From NCBI GenBank assembly GCA_030524175.1, contig JAUNHC010000001.1, positions 1 through 64,000 of the forward strand: a DNA stretch of 64,000 bases, in the 5' to 3' direction. Both the position numbers and the translations under genes were made by a program. Source of the DNA: Eubacteriales bacterium. GTDB taxonomy: Bacteria > Bacillota > Clostridia > Lachnospirales > Lachnospiraceae. Within the stretch, counting starts at the first letter, position 1; each line of letters begins with the position of its first letter. The notes beneath the pieces are model-generated. The model was not told where the DNA came from. It did no database searches and saw only the letters and a program-made list of their open reading frames with translations. Of the stretch, positions 55,401-63,198 are shown one piece after another.

Positions 55401-55495
55401 CCTCCCAGTGAATTTACATACTGCTGGACATCTGTGGGGCTGACACCCATGTTTTCAAAAATCGGTGTGAGCCAGTCAATTAGAAACTGTAACAT
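52439..55495 (-). CDS. Membrane-tethered GH3 glycosidase with permuted domain order (module B)
   Basis: A 1018-residue enzyme. Two N-terminal membrane helices (about 33-53 and 66-85) enclose a basic loop (KKGTRHVVR). Next comes the GH3 C-terminal-type domain (GMALVKNDGMLPL, then VVVINANNPMELGWVDEYENIG), then a fibronectin III-like domain (VEVTNIGETAGKEVVELYF). The catalytic barrel comes last (MNIHRSAFTGRNFEYYSEDG, IKHFVLNDQE, nucleophile Asp in FRGMVLSDWNGSYG). A final membrane helix precedes a basic tail. This reversed order is known in some rumen and gut beta-glucosidases. The positive-inside rule places the enzyme outside the cell, anchored at both ends. GGGAGG precedes the ATG. Downstream of a GHKL-LytTR pair, as in module A. 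Confidence 0.88.
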   Translation of the reverse strand: MLQFLIDWLTPIFENMGVSPTDVQQYVNSLGGYIYAILGTLAVAVIIIIAAHWLVKKGTRHVVRWGAGIAWVLIVTVLANIICFGPMYNNLAPILNGRGSVSEESIKASEEIIKETGEEGMALVKNDGMLPLDKDSNLNVFGWASTNPIYGGTGSGSADNSGNVDILASLTDAGFHVNQNLVDMYKEYSPTRNLGGNVVSVTFTDWSLPEPTVDYYTDELMKDAKDFSDTAMIVISRSGGEGQDVPLDMKAVIDGTYDPRDEVANGNEQYNYFSCNYTNNGDYDDFDAGESYLELSNTEEAMIEKVTSEFEQVVVVINANNPMELGWVDEYENIGSVILAPGPGKTGMAALGEILNGAVNPSGRTVDTYVYDLTSTPTYNNYGSFLYNNVDDLRAELTEADEAYQGVLPFVNYVENIYVGYKFYETAAEEGLIQYEDHVQYPFGYGLSYTTFTQEMKNFTDNGDTVSVDVEVTNIGETAGKEVVELYFTPPYNNGGIEKASVNLIEFGKTELLEPGDSETISFEIPKEEMAAYDSKGIKTEHGGYVLEAGDYSLSIRSDAHTVLDEETFSVDTDMNYETQGRASDDTAAVNQFQDYSAGKVTYLSRADGFANYSAATAAPSDDMYVMDEETKAAVAEKTVAHYDSTKYDNEEDTMPVTEADNGVTAADLTGKEYEDPLWDDLLDQLSVEDMIDMVNLGGFQTVAVDSIGKVETLDSDGTSGLNDWYIQVYGTAFSTELLIAQTWNKDLAYRIGEAEGQEYADCRIFGAYAPAMNIHRSAFTGRNFEYYSEDGVLSGYIASNTVNGMTTKGVYPYIKHFVLNDQETNRCSLLLTYSDEQVIRETYLKPFEICVKNYDGKSLAVMSSFNFIGPRSTGANPNLLNNVLRDEWGFRGMVLSDWNGSYGYQNTDDFVRNGNDAMLGFGTQKSNEITNTSATMVLAMRQACKNILYTTVNSGNYTIPDPNAGKMPNMTKLFIGIDAAVAVVSLGIMTLVLVRYFKKRKKVTIEVVPKRGPQGCE

Positions 55496-55547
55496 TTTTC
55501 TTCCTCCCTTTCCTTGATTAAAATACTTAATTCATTACGTTGTCCTC

Positions 55548-55614
55548 ATTATAATCAAGTGAAAGGGCAAAACCGGGATTTGCGAAAAGTGGTCGTTTTT
55601 TTACGATAACCGGT
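55548..55614 (-). promoter_or_regulatory. Candidate LytTR operator and promoter of the module B GH3 gene
   Basis: On the minus strand ACCGGTTATCG (55604-55614) and ACCACTTTTCG (55583-55593) form an imperfect direct repeat, 8 of 11 identical, exactly 21 bp apart start to start. A perfect TATAAT (55548-55553) follows 29 nt after the second repeat. The first repeat shares an ACCnGTTnT core with the module A repeats, where the -10 lies 28 nt downstream. The layout fits activation by a LytTR dimer. Confidence 0.6.
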
Positions 55615-55624
55615 AAGCAGGCTG

Positions 55625-56947
55625 TTATGCTTCTTCCTGTGAAGGCAATAGGATATCAAGATTGAACTTGCCGTTTTTTAATGACATAAAAAGCTCCCCA
55701 TGATATTTCTCCACGATATAGCGCATACTCTTCACTCCAAACCCATGCTGTGATCTGTCTTTTTTATCTGTGACCGGAATTCCATTTTCAAACTGGAGCA
55801 TACGGCTGCACCTGTTTTCCAGATGGATCAGCACCATGTCATTGTGGTGCCTGATCTGGAAGCTGATAATCCGTTCCCCCTTTTTTTCCTTCATCACCCG
55901 TTCCAGTGCATTATCCAGAGCATTCCCCATCAAGGCATACACATCGGCAGATGCCATGTAGGAGATCATCTTTCCCTCCACCATGCAGCCAAACTCAATT
56001 CCCCGTTCATCAAAAATCAGTGTTTTTTCCCGCAGCACATAATCCAGGGCACTGCAGCCGGTATGGTAGGTGGCATCGTAAATGGATACCGCTTCCCGGA
56101 TTTCCTGTATATACTCTGACCTGGATCTGTCATCTTCAATCTTTGCCAAAGCCTTCATCTGATGCTTCAGATCATGGCATTTCATGTTGATGATATCTAT
56201 GGCTTCCTTTGAGCTTTTCTGCTGCGCGGTAGATATCTGGAGAAGCTGTTCCATCATTTCCTGTTCCCGTTTCATGCTGTTTTCCCGGAGTACATAATAC
56301 TCCATCAGCAGGACAAGGGCACAGCATAAGAAGCTGTATGCCGGGCAGATCACATCTCCCATCGGGGTACCCATATACTCTTCGGGATAAGACCAGTAAA
56401 CACTGAAACCAATGGCAAAGACCATAATGATAAACGCAAGCACAACAATCCGGAAATCACCGTCACTTAATTGATTGGCTTTTTTATTGGGCTGTATAAT
56501 CAAAAAATACACAACCGCCGCTCCAACCAGATAAATCACATACCTGGTAAGCAGCAGATGAGGCAGGCTTCCATATAGCGGATAAAGGTTATGAAGCTTC
56601 TGCAATATAATCCGGGAAATTGCAAAAATCATATGCTCCGTGGCATATCCGCCCGCCAGAATAAAGATAAGCTCACGCAGTTCTAAATCAAAGCTGCCCC
56701 ATATAGGGATAGCTGTGAAAAATGCAAAACCCAGGTACAGCAGCATATAGTAGAACAAGGATGTGGATTCGTAGGGTGTAAGTACCGCATTCCACAAAGC
56801 ACTTAATAAAATCTGAAGCAGGAAACCAGTGAGCAGCCTTGGCAGGAAATGTGTTCTTTTTGGGCTGTCAGTCAAAAATACCGCTTCTGAGACAAGAAGC
56901 TGAAATGGAAACTGGATAAAAATAGCTTCAAAAATACCGTATAACAT
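55625..56947 (-). CDS. GHKL sensor histidine kinase, AgrC-like (module B)
   Basis: A 440-residue kinase with about six or seven N-terminal membrane segments. The cytoplasmic part has INMKCHDLKHQMKALAKIEDD, N-box MGNALDNALERVM and G-box HGFGVKSMRYIVEKYHG. Its layout matches the module A kinase closely, though sequence identity is modest. The ATG at 56947 follows the LytTR stop as TGATATG with GGAGG upstream. No peptide-signal genes are seen nearby. Confidence 0.88.
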   Translation of the reverse strand: MLYGIFEAIFIQFPFQLLVSEAVFLTDSPKRTHFLPRLLTGFLLQILLSALWNAVLTPYESTSLFYYMLLYLGFAFFTAIPIWGSFDLELRELIFILAGGYATEHMIFAISRIILQKLHNLYPLYGSLPHLLLTRYVIYLVGAAVVYFLIIQPNKKANQLSDGDFRIVVLAFIIMVFAIGFSVYWSYPEEYMGTPMGDVICPAYSFLCCALVLLMEYYVLRENSMKREQEMMEQLLQISTAQQKSSKEAIDIINMKCHDLKHQMKALAKIEDDRSRSEYIQEIREAVSIYDATYHTGCSALDYVLREKTLIFDERGIEFGCMVEGKMISYMASADVYALMGNALDNALERVMKEKKGERIISFQIRHHNDMVLIHLENRCSRMLQFENGIPVTDKKDRSQHGFGVKSMRYIVEKYHGELFMSLKNGKFNLDILLPSQEEA

Positions 56948-56948
56948 A

Positions 56949-57653
56949 TCATAGGCCTCCCATATAGTTGATGTAATCCTGTGCAAACTGTTTTTTTAGC
57001 CTTCTGGAGAGCGGCAGTTCCTGTCCGGATGTGAGTGTCACACTGTCTTTCCCAATCCGTTTTATGTAATTGAGATGGACCAAACAGCCAGAATTGCACT
57101 CCGAAAAAGGCAGGGATGTAAGCTTCACTTTTATATCTTTCAGGCTTCCCCGCATTTGGGAGCATCCCTGTTTTGTATAGAACACAAGATAATCCCGGTC
57201 TTTCTCTATGTACAGGATATCCGACACCGTGATCCGGAAAATCCCCTCTTTATTGCTGATCAGAATATCCTGCTCCCGGTGGCTTTCTATAAAGCGGAAT
57301 GCTTTTTGCAGCTTTATGGAAAAATTGTAGTAGCCGACTGGTTTCACCATGAAATCAATAGCCTGCACTTCATACCCGTCTATGGCGTACTGTGCCAGGC
57401 TGGTGATAAAAATAATCCCCACCGCCTGATCCCTGCTGCGTATTTCACGGGCTACCTCAAGACCATTACTGCCCGGCATCTCAATATCCAGAAAAATAAC
57501 ATCATATTCTCCCTGATAATCTTCTAGAAAGTCAAAACTTGCATAGAATATTTTTATCTCAAAAGTTAGGTTCTGTTCCTGCTGAAACTGCTCCAGATAG
57601 GAAAAGATACGCTGCACATCCTCTTTTGAATCATCCACCACTGCTATTTTCAT
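56949..57653 (-). CDS. LytTR response regulator (module B)
   Basis: A 234-residue regulator: receiver domain with VVDDSKED and the acceptor Asp in VIFLDIEMPGSNG, then LytTR domain (VSDILYIEKDRDYLVFYTKQG, CLVHLNYIKRI, LPLSRRLKKQF). AGAGGAG precedes the ATG. A strong promoter is at 57700-57745. It is the first gene of the LytTR-GHKL-GH3 module B. Confidence 0.9.
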   Translation of the reverse strand: MKIAVVDDSKEDVQRIFSYLEQFQQEQNLTFEIKIFYASFDFLEDYQGEYDVIFLDIEMPGSNGLEVAREIRSRDQAVGIIFITSLAQYAIDGYEVQAIDFMVKPVGYYNFSIKLQKAFRFIESHREQDILISNKEGIFRITVSDILYIEKDRDYLVFYTKQGCSQMRGSLKDIKVKLTSLPFSECNSGCLVHLNYIKRIGKDSVTLTSGQELPLSRRLKKQFAQDYINYMGGL

Positions 57654-57699
57654 TTATCTTTTCTCCTCTTCCCCAAATTCCTTTCTCACGTATTGCTAT

Positions 57700-57745
57700 C
57701 TGCTTTTATCATAACAAACGCATTTTCAAATAACAAATACTTATA
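57700..57745 (-). promoter_or_regulatory. Promoter of the module B LytTR operon
   Basis: Minus strand TTGTTA (57731-57736), 17-bp spacer, TATGAT (57708-57713). Blocks CTGCTTTTATCATA (57700-57713) and ATAACAAATACTTATA (57730-57745), as written on the plus strand, are identical to those of the promoter at 52242-52287. A repeat of ATAACAAA (57711 and 57730) is also visible and could be a regulatory half-site. Confidence 0.6.
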
Positions 57746-57818
57746 TTTAATTGTAATATATAGTTTTTAGTTAGTGATAAAGCTATGGAACATCCTCAAC
57801 ATATCCAAGTATTAAAAA

Positions 57819-57843
57819 GCCAGTCCCCTCAAGGAAGACTGAC
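57819..57843. terminator. Terminator after the alpha/beta hydrolase operon
   Basis: GCCAGTC (57819-57825) pairs with GACTGAC (57837-57843), one wobble pair, around an 11-nt loop. The minus strand continues into TTTTT and the plus strand into a run of T, so it can act in both directions. It lies about 100 bp past the hydrolase stop. Confidence 0.65.
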
Positions 57844-57941
57844 CCATTTTTTTCTAAATATTAATATTATTAAAAACGTGATACTCTTTACAATCCCTCC
57901 TTTAAGAGAAAAGACAGAACAGTTTTTGCCTTCTACCTCTG

Positions 57942-58916
57942 TTATTTCAAATATGTTTGAAAGAATTTGACCATCTTATCAAATGGAATCACATCTGTCC
58001 GGTCATATAAATCCGTATGGACTGCCCCCGGAAGGATCATAAGCTCCTTGTTATCTCCATTAAGCTTTTCAAAGGCATCCCGGCTGAAGTAACAGGAATG
58101 CGCTTTTTCGCCATGAATCAACAGCACTGCACTCCTGATTTCCTGGCTGTACTGTAAAATCGGCATATTAAGGAATGACAGGGAGGATGTGATATTCCAG
58201 CCGCCATTTGAATTCAGTGACCTTGCATGATACCCTCTGTCTGTCTTGTAATAATCATAATAGTCTTTTACAAAGAACGGCGCATCATCAGGCAGGGGAT
58301 CTACCACGCCTCCTGCAAGGGCATATTCCCCATTTTTATAATCCTCAATTCTCTGGGCGTTTAAAGCCCTGCGTTTCTCAAATCTTGCTTCCTCGCTGTC
58401 CTCGGAATCAAAATACCCTTTTGCGTTGACCCTGCTCATATCGTACATCGTAGAAGCCACCGTTGCCTTTATTCTGGTATCAATGGCCGCCGCGTTCAGT
58501 GCCATCCCACCCCATCCGCAGATACCGATGATACCGATTTTCTCAGGGTCAACATTTTCCTGAACAGACAGAAAATCCACTGCCGCCTGAAAATCCTCTG
58601 TGTTGATATCCGGTGAGGCCACATATCTGGGAGTTCCACCACTTTCCCCTGTGAAGGATGGATCAAAAGCAATGGTTATAAATCCCATTTCCGCCATTGT
58701 CTGTGCATACAGCCCGGAAGACTGCTCTTTGACAGCGCCAAACGGTCCGCTTACCGCGATTGCTGCAAGTTTTCCTTCTGCGTTTTTCGGCACGTACATA
58801 TCTGCCGCCAATGTGATGCCATAACGATTGTGGAAAGTCACTTTGCTGTGCTCTACTTTTTCACTCTGTGGGAATGTTTTATCCCATTCTTTTGTTAATT
58901 TTAATTGTTCTTTCAT
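57942..58916 (-). CDS. Alpha/beta hydrolase
   Basis: A 324-residue cytoplasmic hydrolase. IGIIGICGWGGMALNAAAID occupies the nucleophile-elbow position, but the elbow is GICGWGG (Cys in place of the usual Ser), as in the dienelactone hydrolase-like branch. The C-terminal acid/base region contains VLLIHGEKAHSCYFSRDAFEKL and LPGAVHTDLYDR (candidate catalytic His). The N-terminus (HNRYGITLAADMYVPKNAEGKLAAI) matches the family often next to aldo/keto reductases. Substrate unknown. It is the last gene of the operon, 18 bp after the Fe-S aldo/keto reductase. Confidence 0.85.
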   Translation of the reverse strand: MKEQLKLTKEWDKTFPQSEKVEHSKVTFHNRYGITLAADMYVPKNAEGKLAAIAVSGPFGAVKEQSSGLYAQTMAEMGFITIAFDPSFTGESGGTPRYVASPDINTEDFQAAVDFLSVQENVDPEKIGIIGICGWGGMALNAAAIDTRIKATVASTMYDMSRVNAKGYFDSEDSEEARFEKRRALNAQRIEDYKNGEYALAGGVVDPLPDDAPFFVKDYYDYYKTDRGYHARSLNSNGGWNITSSLSFLNMPILQYSQEIRSAVLLIHGEKAHSCYFSRDAFEKLNGDNKELMILPGAVHTDLYDRTDVIPFDKMVKFFQTYLK

Positions 58917-58934
58917 CTTTATAATTCCTTCTTT

Positions 58935-60032
58935 CTATAAATATTTTTTGAAATAATCTGCAATCTCTTCCATACGGGTTTCCTGCTTCACATGGAAAGG
59001 ACATCGCAATTCACAATGTCCGCACCTGATGCAGGCATCTGCCTTGACTGGGAGCTTCCTGTAATGCCCCGCCGCCATTTCATCCCCGGCAAGGGCAAGG
59101 TCATAATATTTATTGATCAATCCAATATCAAGTCCTCCCGGACATGGCTGACAGTGATTACAATAGACACAGACCCCTTTTGCATCCTGGGGCGTAAATT
59201 CCCCAATGACCGAATAGTCCTTTTCTTCCGAAGATGCAGATACATATCGCAATGCAGTCTCAAGGTCCTGCATATTGCGGACGCCAGGCAGCACAGTCAT
59301 AACCGCCGGGCGGTCCAGAGCATACTGAAAACATTGTTCATGGGTTAATGCTCTTTTGAAAAGGGAAGTTTTTGCATCCAGAAGCTGCCCCCCTGCAAAG
59401 GGCTTCATAACCGAAATTCCTACCCCCATCTGCTCACATTCCCGGTACAGTGTGGCACGTTCCTCTACCTCACCAATGGCATAGTCCCCTTTCCGGTAGT
59501 CATAAGCCGGATTGATACTGAACATCATCATGTCCACAAGTCCTGTGTCCAGTATCCTGCGGGCGATATCTGGATTGTGGGAGGAAAATCCCAGATGGCG
59601 TATGGTGCCTTCCGCCTGTAATGCCTTCATATACGCCCAGATACCACCGTTCATCACCTCATCCAAATCCTCCCTGTCATCAATGCAGTGGATAAACCCT
59701 ACATCTGTGTAGTCAGTATCCAAAAGCTTCAGTTCCCAGGAAAACTGCTCCCTAATGTCATTTAAGTTTCGTGTCCAGCCATAATTTCCACCTTTATAGA
59801 CTGCGCCAAAGTGCATCTGTGTCATGATATCTTCCCTGTGTCCGGCAAACGCTTTTGCATATGCGAAAAAAGGCGCCAGTCTGGACGGGGCCATGTCAAA
59901 ATAATTGATCCCGTTTTGGATGGCTGCACAAATAACATCCGTCATTTCCTGTTCTGTACCGGAAAGACTTCCGCTGCCCAGTCCGATCACACTGATTTTC
60001 TCTCCTCTATGAGGCAAAGTACGATATTCCAT
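58935..60032 (-). CDS. Aldo/keto reductase with C-terminal 4Fe-4S ferredoxin domain
   Basis: A 365-residue protein. An aldo/keto reductase barrel (SVIGLGSGSLSG, INYFDMAPSR, DVGFIHCIDDRED, LGFSSHNPDIARRIL) is followed by a cysteine-rich end: CVYCNHCQPCP, then CIRCGHCELRCPF, enough for two iron-sulfur clusters. Some family tetrad positions look altered (FDMAP for FDTA.. and no clear Tyr), so the catalytic mode may be atypical. It may couple ferredoxin-type electrons to substrate reduction. GGGAG precedes the ATG. Confidence 0.87.
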   Translation of the reverse strand: MEYRTLPHRGEKISVIGLGSGSLSGTEQEMTDVICAAIQNGINYFDMAPSRLAPFFAYAKAFAGHREDIMTQMHFGAVYKGGNYGWTRNLNDIREQFSWELKLLDTDYTDVGFIHCIDDREDLDEVMNGGIWAYMKALQAEGTIRHLGFSSHNPDIARRILDTGLVDMMMFSINPAYDYRKGDYAIGEVEERATLYRECEQMGVGISVMKPFAGGQLLDAKTSLFKRALTHEQCFQYALDRPAVMTVLPGVRNMQDLETALRYVSASSEEKDYSVIGEFTPQDAKGVCVYCNHCQPCPGGLDIGLINKYYDLALAGDEMAAGHYRKLPVKADACIRCGHCELRCPFHVKQETRMEEIADYFKKYL

Positions 60033-60096
60033 AATTGTCTCCCATCCAGGCTTACAGCCTTAAAATAATGTATCTCTAAGTTTCTTATCCTGTAGA

Positions 60097-60681
60097 TCAG
60101 ACTCTTTCCTCATCTGAAAGAATCGTCTTTATCACCCTGGCCGGAACACCGCCTGCAACTGTATTTTCCGGTACATCTTTTGTTACAACTGCACCGGCTG
60201 CAATGACTGCGCCATCACCAATAGTAATACCCGGTAAAATCACTGCATTAGCTCCGATCCAGACATCCCTGCCGATATGGATGGGGGCCGGAATGACATC
60301 TTTTCTATTTGCAGGATTCAGACTGTGATTTAAAGTGGCAAGGACTACATTGTGGCCAATCTGGGTTCCATCTCCAATAGTGATTCCTCCCTGATCCTGA
60401 AATTTACATCCGGAATTGAGAAATACATGTTTCCCAATGGTAAGATTTTTCCCGCAGTCGGTATAAAAAGGCGGAAACAGATTAAAGGTCTCTTCTATGG
60501 GTTTTCCAGTCAGCTTTTCCATAAGCCCCCGGATTTCCTCCGGGTTATGATAGCCACCATTTAATTCTGCAGTCAGCCTTAACGCCTCCTGAGAAAGCAT
60601 ATGCATACATTTACGCGCTTCCGCGTCAATGCTTATGCTCTGTCCGCTTTTCATTTCTTCTATAAACTCCTTTATTTCCAT
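60097..60681 (-). CDS. Maltose/galactoside O-acetyltransferase family protein
   Basis: A 194-residue acyltransferase of the left-handed beta-helix type. The N-terminal [25 protein letters not shown] and [33 protein letters not shown] match the LacA/Maa group. Hexapeptide repeats ([45 protein letters not shown]) include the catalytic His in NHSLN. It would transfer acetyl from acetyl-CoA to a sugar hydroxyl. GGAGG precedes the ATG at 60681; a TTG four codons earlier lies inside that site. Confidence 0.9.
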   Translation of the reverse strand: MEIKEFIEEMKSGQSISIDAEARKCMHMLSQEALRLTAELNGGYHNPEEIRGLMEKLTGKPIEETFNLFPPFYTDCGKNLTIGKHVFLNSGCKFQDQGGITIGDGTQIGHNVVLATLNHSLNPANRKDVIPAPIHIGRDVWIGANAVILPGITIGDGAVIAAGAVVTKDVPENTVAGGVPARVIKTILSDEERV

Positions 60682-60731
60682 TATTTCCTCCAATATTAAT
60701 ACAATAAATTCCTCATGCTCCTATCCCTTGA

Positions 60732-61427
60732 TCAATTGATCCGGAAACGGTATCCGGCTCCCCAGACCGTTTCAATAAACTGGGTCTCTGAATCATTTTT
60801 GCCAAGTTTATCCCGAAGACGGTTTATGTGCACCGTAACTGTAGCCACATCCCCAAGAGAATCCATCCCCCAGACCCGGTCAAACAAGGTATCTTTAGAA
60901 AAGACAATGTTTGGATTTTCTGCCAGAAAAAGCAGGAGTTCAAATTCTTTATTTACAAGAACAACCTCTTTCCCATCCAGATAGACCATTCTGGATTTCG
61001 GAAGAATCGTGAGATTGTGATACGTGATTTCCGTCTCCTCTTTTTCTTCTTGTGACTCCATAAGCAAGTTATGGATATGAATATGGGATTTGACCCGGGC
61101 AACCAGTTCCGCCGGACTAAAGGGTTTTACCAGATAATCGTCTGCACCAAGACCTAAACCACGGATTTTATCAATGTCTTCTTTTTTTGCGGTCACCATG
61201 ATAATGGGAAGGCGCAGAGAACGCCGCAGTTCCCGGCATACTTCAAATCCGTTTTTCCCCGGAAGCATCACATCCAGCAAAACAGCGTCATGTAATCCTG
61301 TTTTCGCCTTTTTCTCTCCTTCCAGACCATCAGAAGCGATTTCTGTCTCGTACCCATTGGCTTCCAGATAATCCCGCTCAAGTTCCGCAATCAATTCATC
61401 GTCTTCCACAATCAGTATTTTTTCCAT
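60732..61427 (-). CDS. OmpR/PhoB family response regulator
   Basis: A 231-residue regulator: receiver with IVEDDELI, acceptor Asp in AVLLDVMLPGKNG and Lys in YLVKPFSPAEL, then a winged-helix output domain (VNKEFELLLFLAENPNIVFSKDTLFDRVWG, VTVHINRLRDKLG, TVWGAGYRFRI). GGGGAGG precedes the ATG. It overlaps the upstream kinase gene by 32 bp. The 28-bp repeat-containing motif before this operon, also present at 52193-52220, is a candidate binding site. Confidence 0.93.
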   Translation of the reverse strand: MEKILIVEDDELIAELERDYLEANGYETEIASDGLEGEKKAKTGLHDAVLLDVMLPGKNGFEVCRELRRSLRLPIIMVTAKKEDIDKIRGLGLGADDYLVKPFSPAELVARVKSHIHIHNLLMESQEEKEETEITYHNLTILPKSRMVYLDGKEVVLVNKEFELLLFLAENPNIVFSKDTLFDRVWGMDSLGDVATVTVHINRLRDKLGKNDSETQFIETVWGAGYRFRIN

Positions 61428-62916
61428 CTATTTCCTCCCCGGCAATCGGCAGATGGATGATGATTGCAAGTCCTTCTCTGTTTTCCGCCTGAACCTTTCC
61501 TCCGTGGCCAAGAATAATCTCTTTGACTACGGCGAGTCCAATGCCGCTTCCTTTTTCAGACTGGGTCCTTGCGTCATCCACCCGGTAAAAACTGTCAAAT
61601 ATCTGTTCCAGACTTCCTTCCGGCACGCCCGGGCCGTCATCTTTAAATACCAGTTCGATATCCGTACCCATTAAGGTGCGTTTCAACGATATCTCAATAT
61701 ATGATCTTTCCGAAGTCCGGTATTTCACTGTGTTTGTAAACAGATTGTCAAACACACGTTTTAACTCCTCCCTGTCAATCCGAACAGGATAAGTCTCTTT
61801 TCCATATACAAATGCAATCGTCACCTGATTCTGTTCTGCGTCATGTATGCAGGTTTCCAGATACTGCTCCACAAATTCTTTGAAATCTGTTTCCTCCATA
61901 TGATAACGGAAACCGTTGTCCAGCCTGCTGTATTCCGAGAGACTCTCCACAAGGCTCACTAGATTCCCTGTTCTTGTCTTAATCGCCTGTAAATAACGCA
62001 TCCTTTTTTTCGGAGTATTTGCAATCCCGTCCATCAGCCCATCCAGATATCCGCTAATGGAGGTCAGTGGGGTTCTCAGATCGTGGGAAATCCCTGTGAC
62101 AAGATCCCTCCTGCGCTTTTCGTCTCTCAGGCGCTGCTCTACAGATTCTTTTAGATAGGCGCGCATCTCATCAAAATCCCTGCACACTTCTCCGAACTCA
62201 TCCTTTTTCTGGTATTCCATTTTTTTATCCAGATTTCCCTCCCGGATTTCCTTTGTTCCCATGCTCAGCCGTTTCAGGGGCTTCAGGATGCTTCTGGAAA
62301 TCCACCAGGAAGTGATCCCATTTACACATACCGTAAGGACCACGAAAAAAAGAATGAATCCAAAGAGATACCGTAAAATATAGTTCTTCAGATAATTCAC
62401 CACGGTTCCGTCCGTCTGCTGCCTGTGGACAGCCGTGATGCAGAAGGCCTTCTCCCCGTGGTAAAAGGTATTTTTAATCACAGACACTTCATGTCTGCTG
62501 GCAGTCAGGGATTTGGCCGTATCGATTGCATCCCCGGCCACAGACCGGGCAGCCTGCATGTCTTCCTCAGTAAGGTTGGTATAAATAAGCTTTTCATTTT
62601 TTGTGATCATAAACTGATAGCCCATCCCGGACAATTTATTCTCCAGATGGTACATTTCATCGCTTTTTCTGATTTCCCCGGCATCATCCGTATGCCCTCC
62701 CTGACCCCAGTTATTTTCCCACAGTTCTTTCTGATAGGTATAGATCATGCTTTGGGCAAACTGTATGCCGTTCTCATCACTGTACATGGCTTCCAGCGTA
62801 TACCAGAAACTGCCCAGAGATGTGTGCAGACATACATTTATTACGATAGCCGTAAACAGTATTGGAATCAGAACCATCATTATATTGGACAGCCTGATCT
62901 TTTTCTTAATCGTCAA
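61396..62916 (-). CDS. Sensor histidine kinase, HAMP-HisKA-HATPase
   Basis: A 506-residue kinase with two membrane helices (about 10-32 and 185-208) around an outer sensor region, a HAMP segment, HisKA with VTGISHDLRTPLTSISGYLDG and an HATPase domain (NLFTNTVKYR, DDGPGV, GSGIGLAVVKEI). The start is TTG with AGGGG about nine bases upstream. The kinase gene precedes the regulator gene, the reverse of the commonest order, and overlaps it. A small gene sits just upstream. Confidence 0.9.
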   Translation of the reverse strand: MTIKKKIRLSNIMMVLIPILFTAIVINVCLHTSLGSFWYTLEAMYSDENGIQFAQSMIYTYQKELWENNWGQGGHTDDAGEIRKSDEMYHLENKLSGMGYQFMITKNEKLIYTNLTEEDMQAARSVAGDAIDTAKSLTASRHEVSVIKNTFYHGEKAFCITAVHRQQTDGTVVNYLKNYILRYLFGFILFFVVLTVCVNGITSWWISRSILKPLKRLSMGTKEIREGNLDKKMEYQKKDEFGEVCRDFDEMRAYLKESVEQRLRDEKRRRDLVTGISHDLRTPLTSISGYLDGLMDGIANTPKKRMRYLQAIKTRTGNLVSLVESLSEYSRLDNGFRYHMEETDFKEFVEQYLETCIHDAEQNQVTIAFVYGKETYPVRIDREELKRVFDNLFTNTVKYRTSERSYIEISLKRTLMGTDIELVFKDDGPGVPEGSLEQIFDSFYRVDDARTQSEKGSGIGLAVVKEIILGHGGKVQAENREGLAIIIHLPIAGEEIDGKNTDCGRR

Positions 62917-62942
62917 TGCTATATTCCCCTTTATCCCTGCTT

Positions 62943-63095
62943 TTACTGAACCCGGTATCCTGTATTAAGAAAAGTATGGACTTTTTCCCAATACTCTTCT
63001 TTGGTTCTGGCCACTATCTTTTCAAAACCTGATATTTGTTTCAATGACAGAACCTTCCTGGTCATGGAAACCCATAAGATTAAGTCTTTTTCCAC
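62943..63095 (-). CDS. Small 50-residue protein heading the two-component operon
   Basis: A short frame starting at GTG 63095 with AGGAGGGG ten bases upstream. The product begins MEKDLILWVSMTRKVLSLKQ, then EEYWEKVHTFLNTGYRVQ at the end. It is soluble and amphipathic, with no signal peptide. It ends 26 bp before the kinase. The strong ribosome site and operon position support a real gene; I recognise no family. It could be a modulator of the kinase. Confidence 0.55.
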   Translation of the reverse strand: MEKDLILWVSMTRKVLSLKQISGFEKIVARTKEEYWEKVHTFLNTGYRVQ

Positions 63096-63140
63096 AGACG
63101 ATACCCCTCCTGTCCGTTTTTCTTGTATTAAAAATCCACA

Positions 63141-63183
63141 GGCGGCCGGCAAATGTAAAAACATTTATATACTTGCTGCCGCC
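63141..63183 (-). other. Long leader hairpin before the small gene
   Basis: On the minus strand GGCGGC (63178-63183) pairs with GCCGCC-type sequence at 63141-63146, with further pairing of GCAA/TTGC and an inner AAATG/CATTT hairpin. T-rich sequence GGATTTTTAAT follows within a few bases. It lies in the presumed 5' leader and could attenuate or stabilise the transcript. Confidence 0.4.
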
Positions 63184-63198
63184 TTGAAAATACACATT

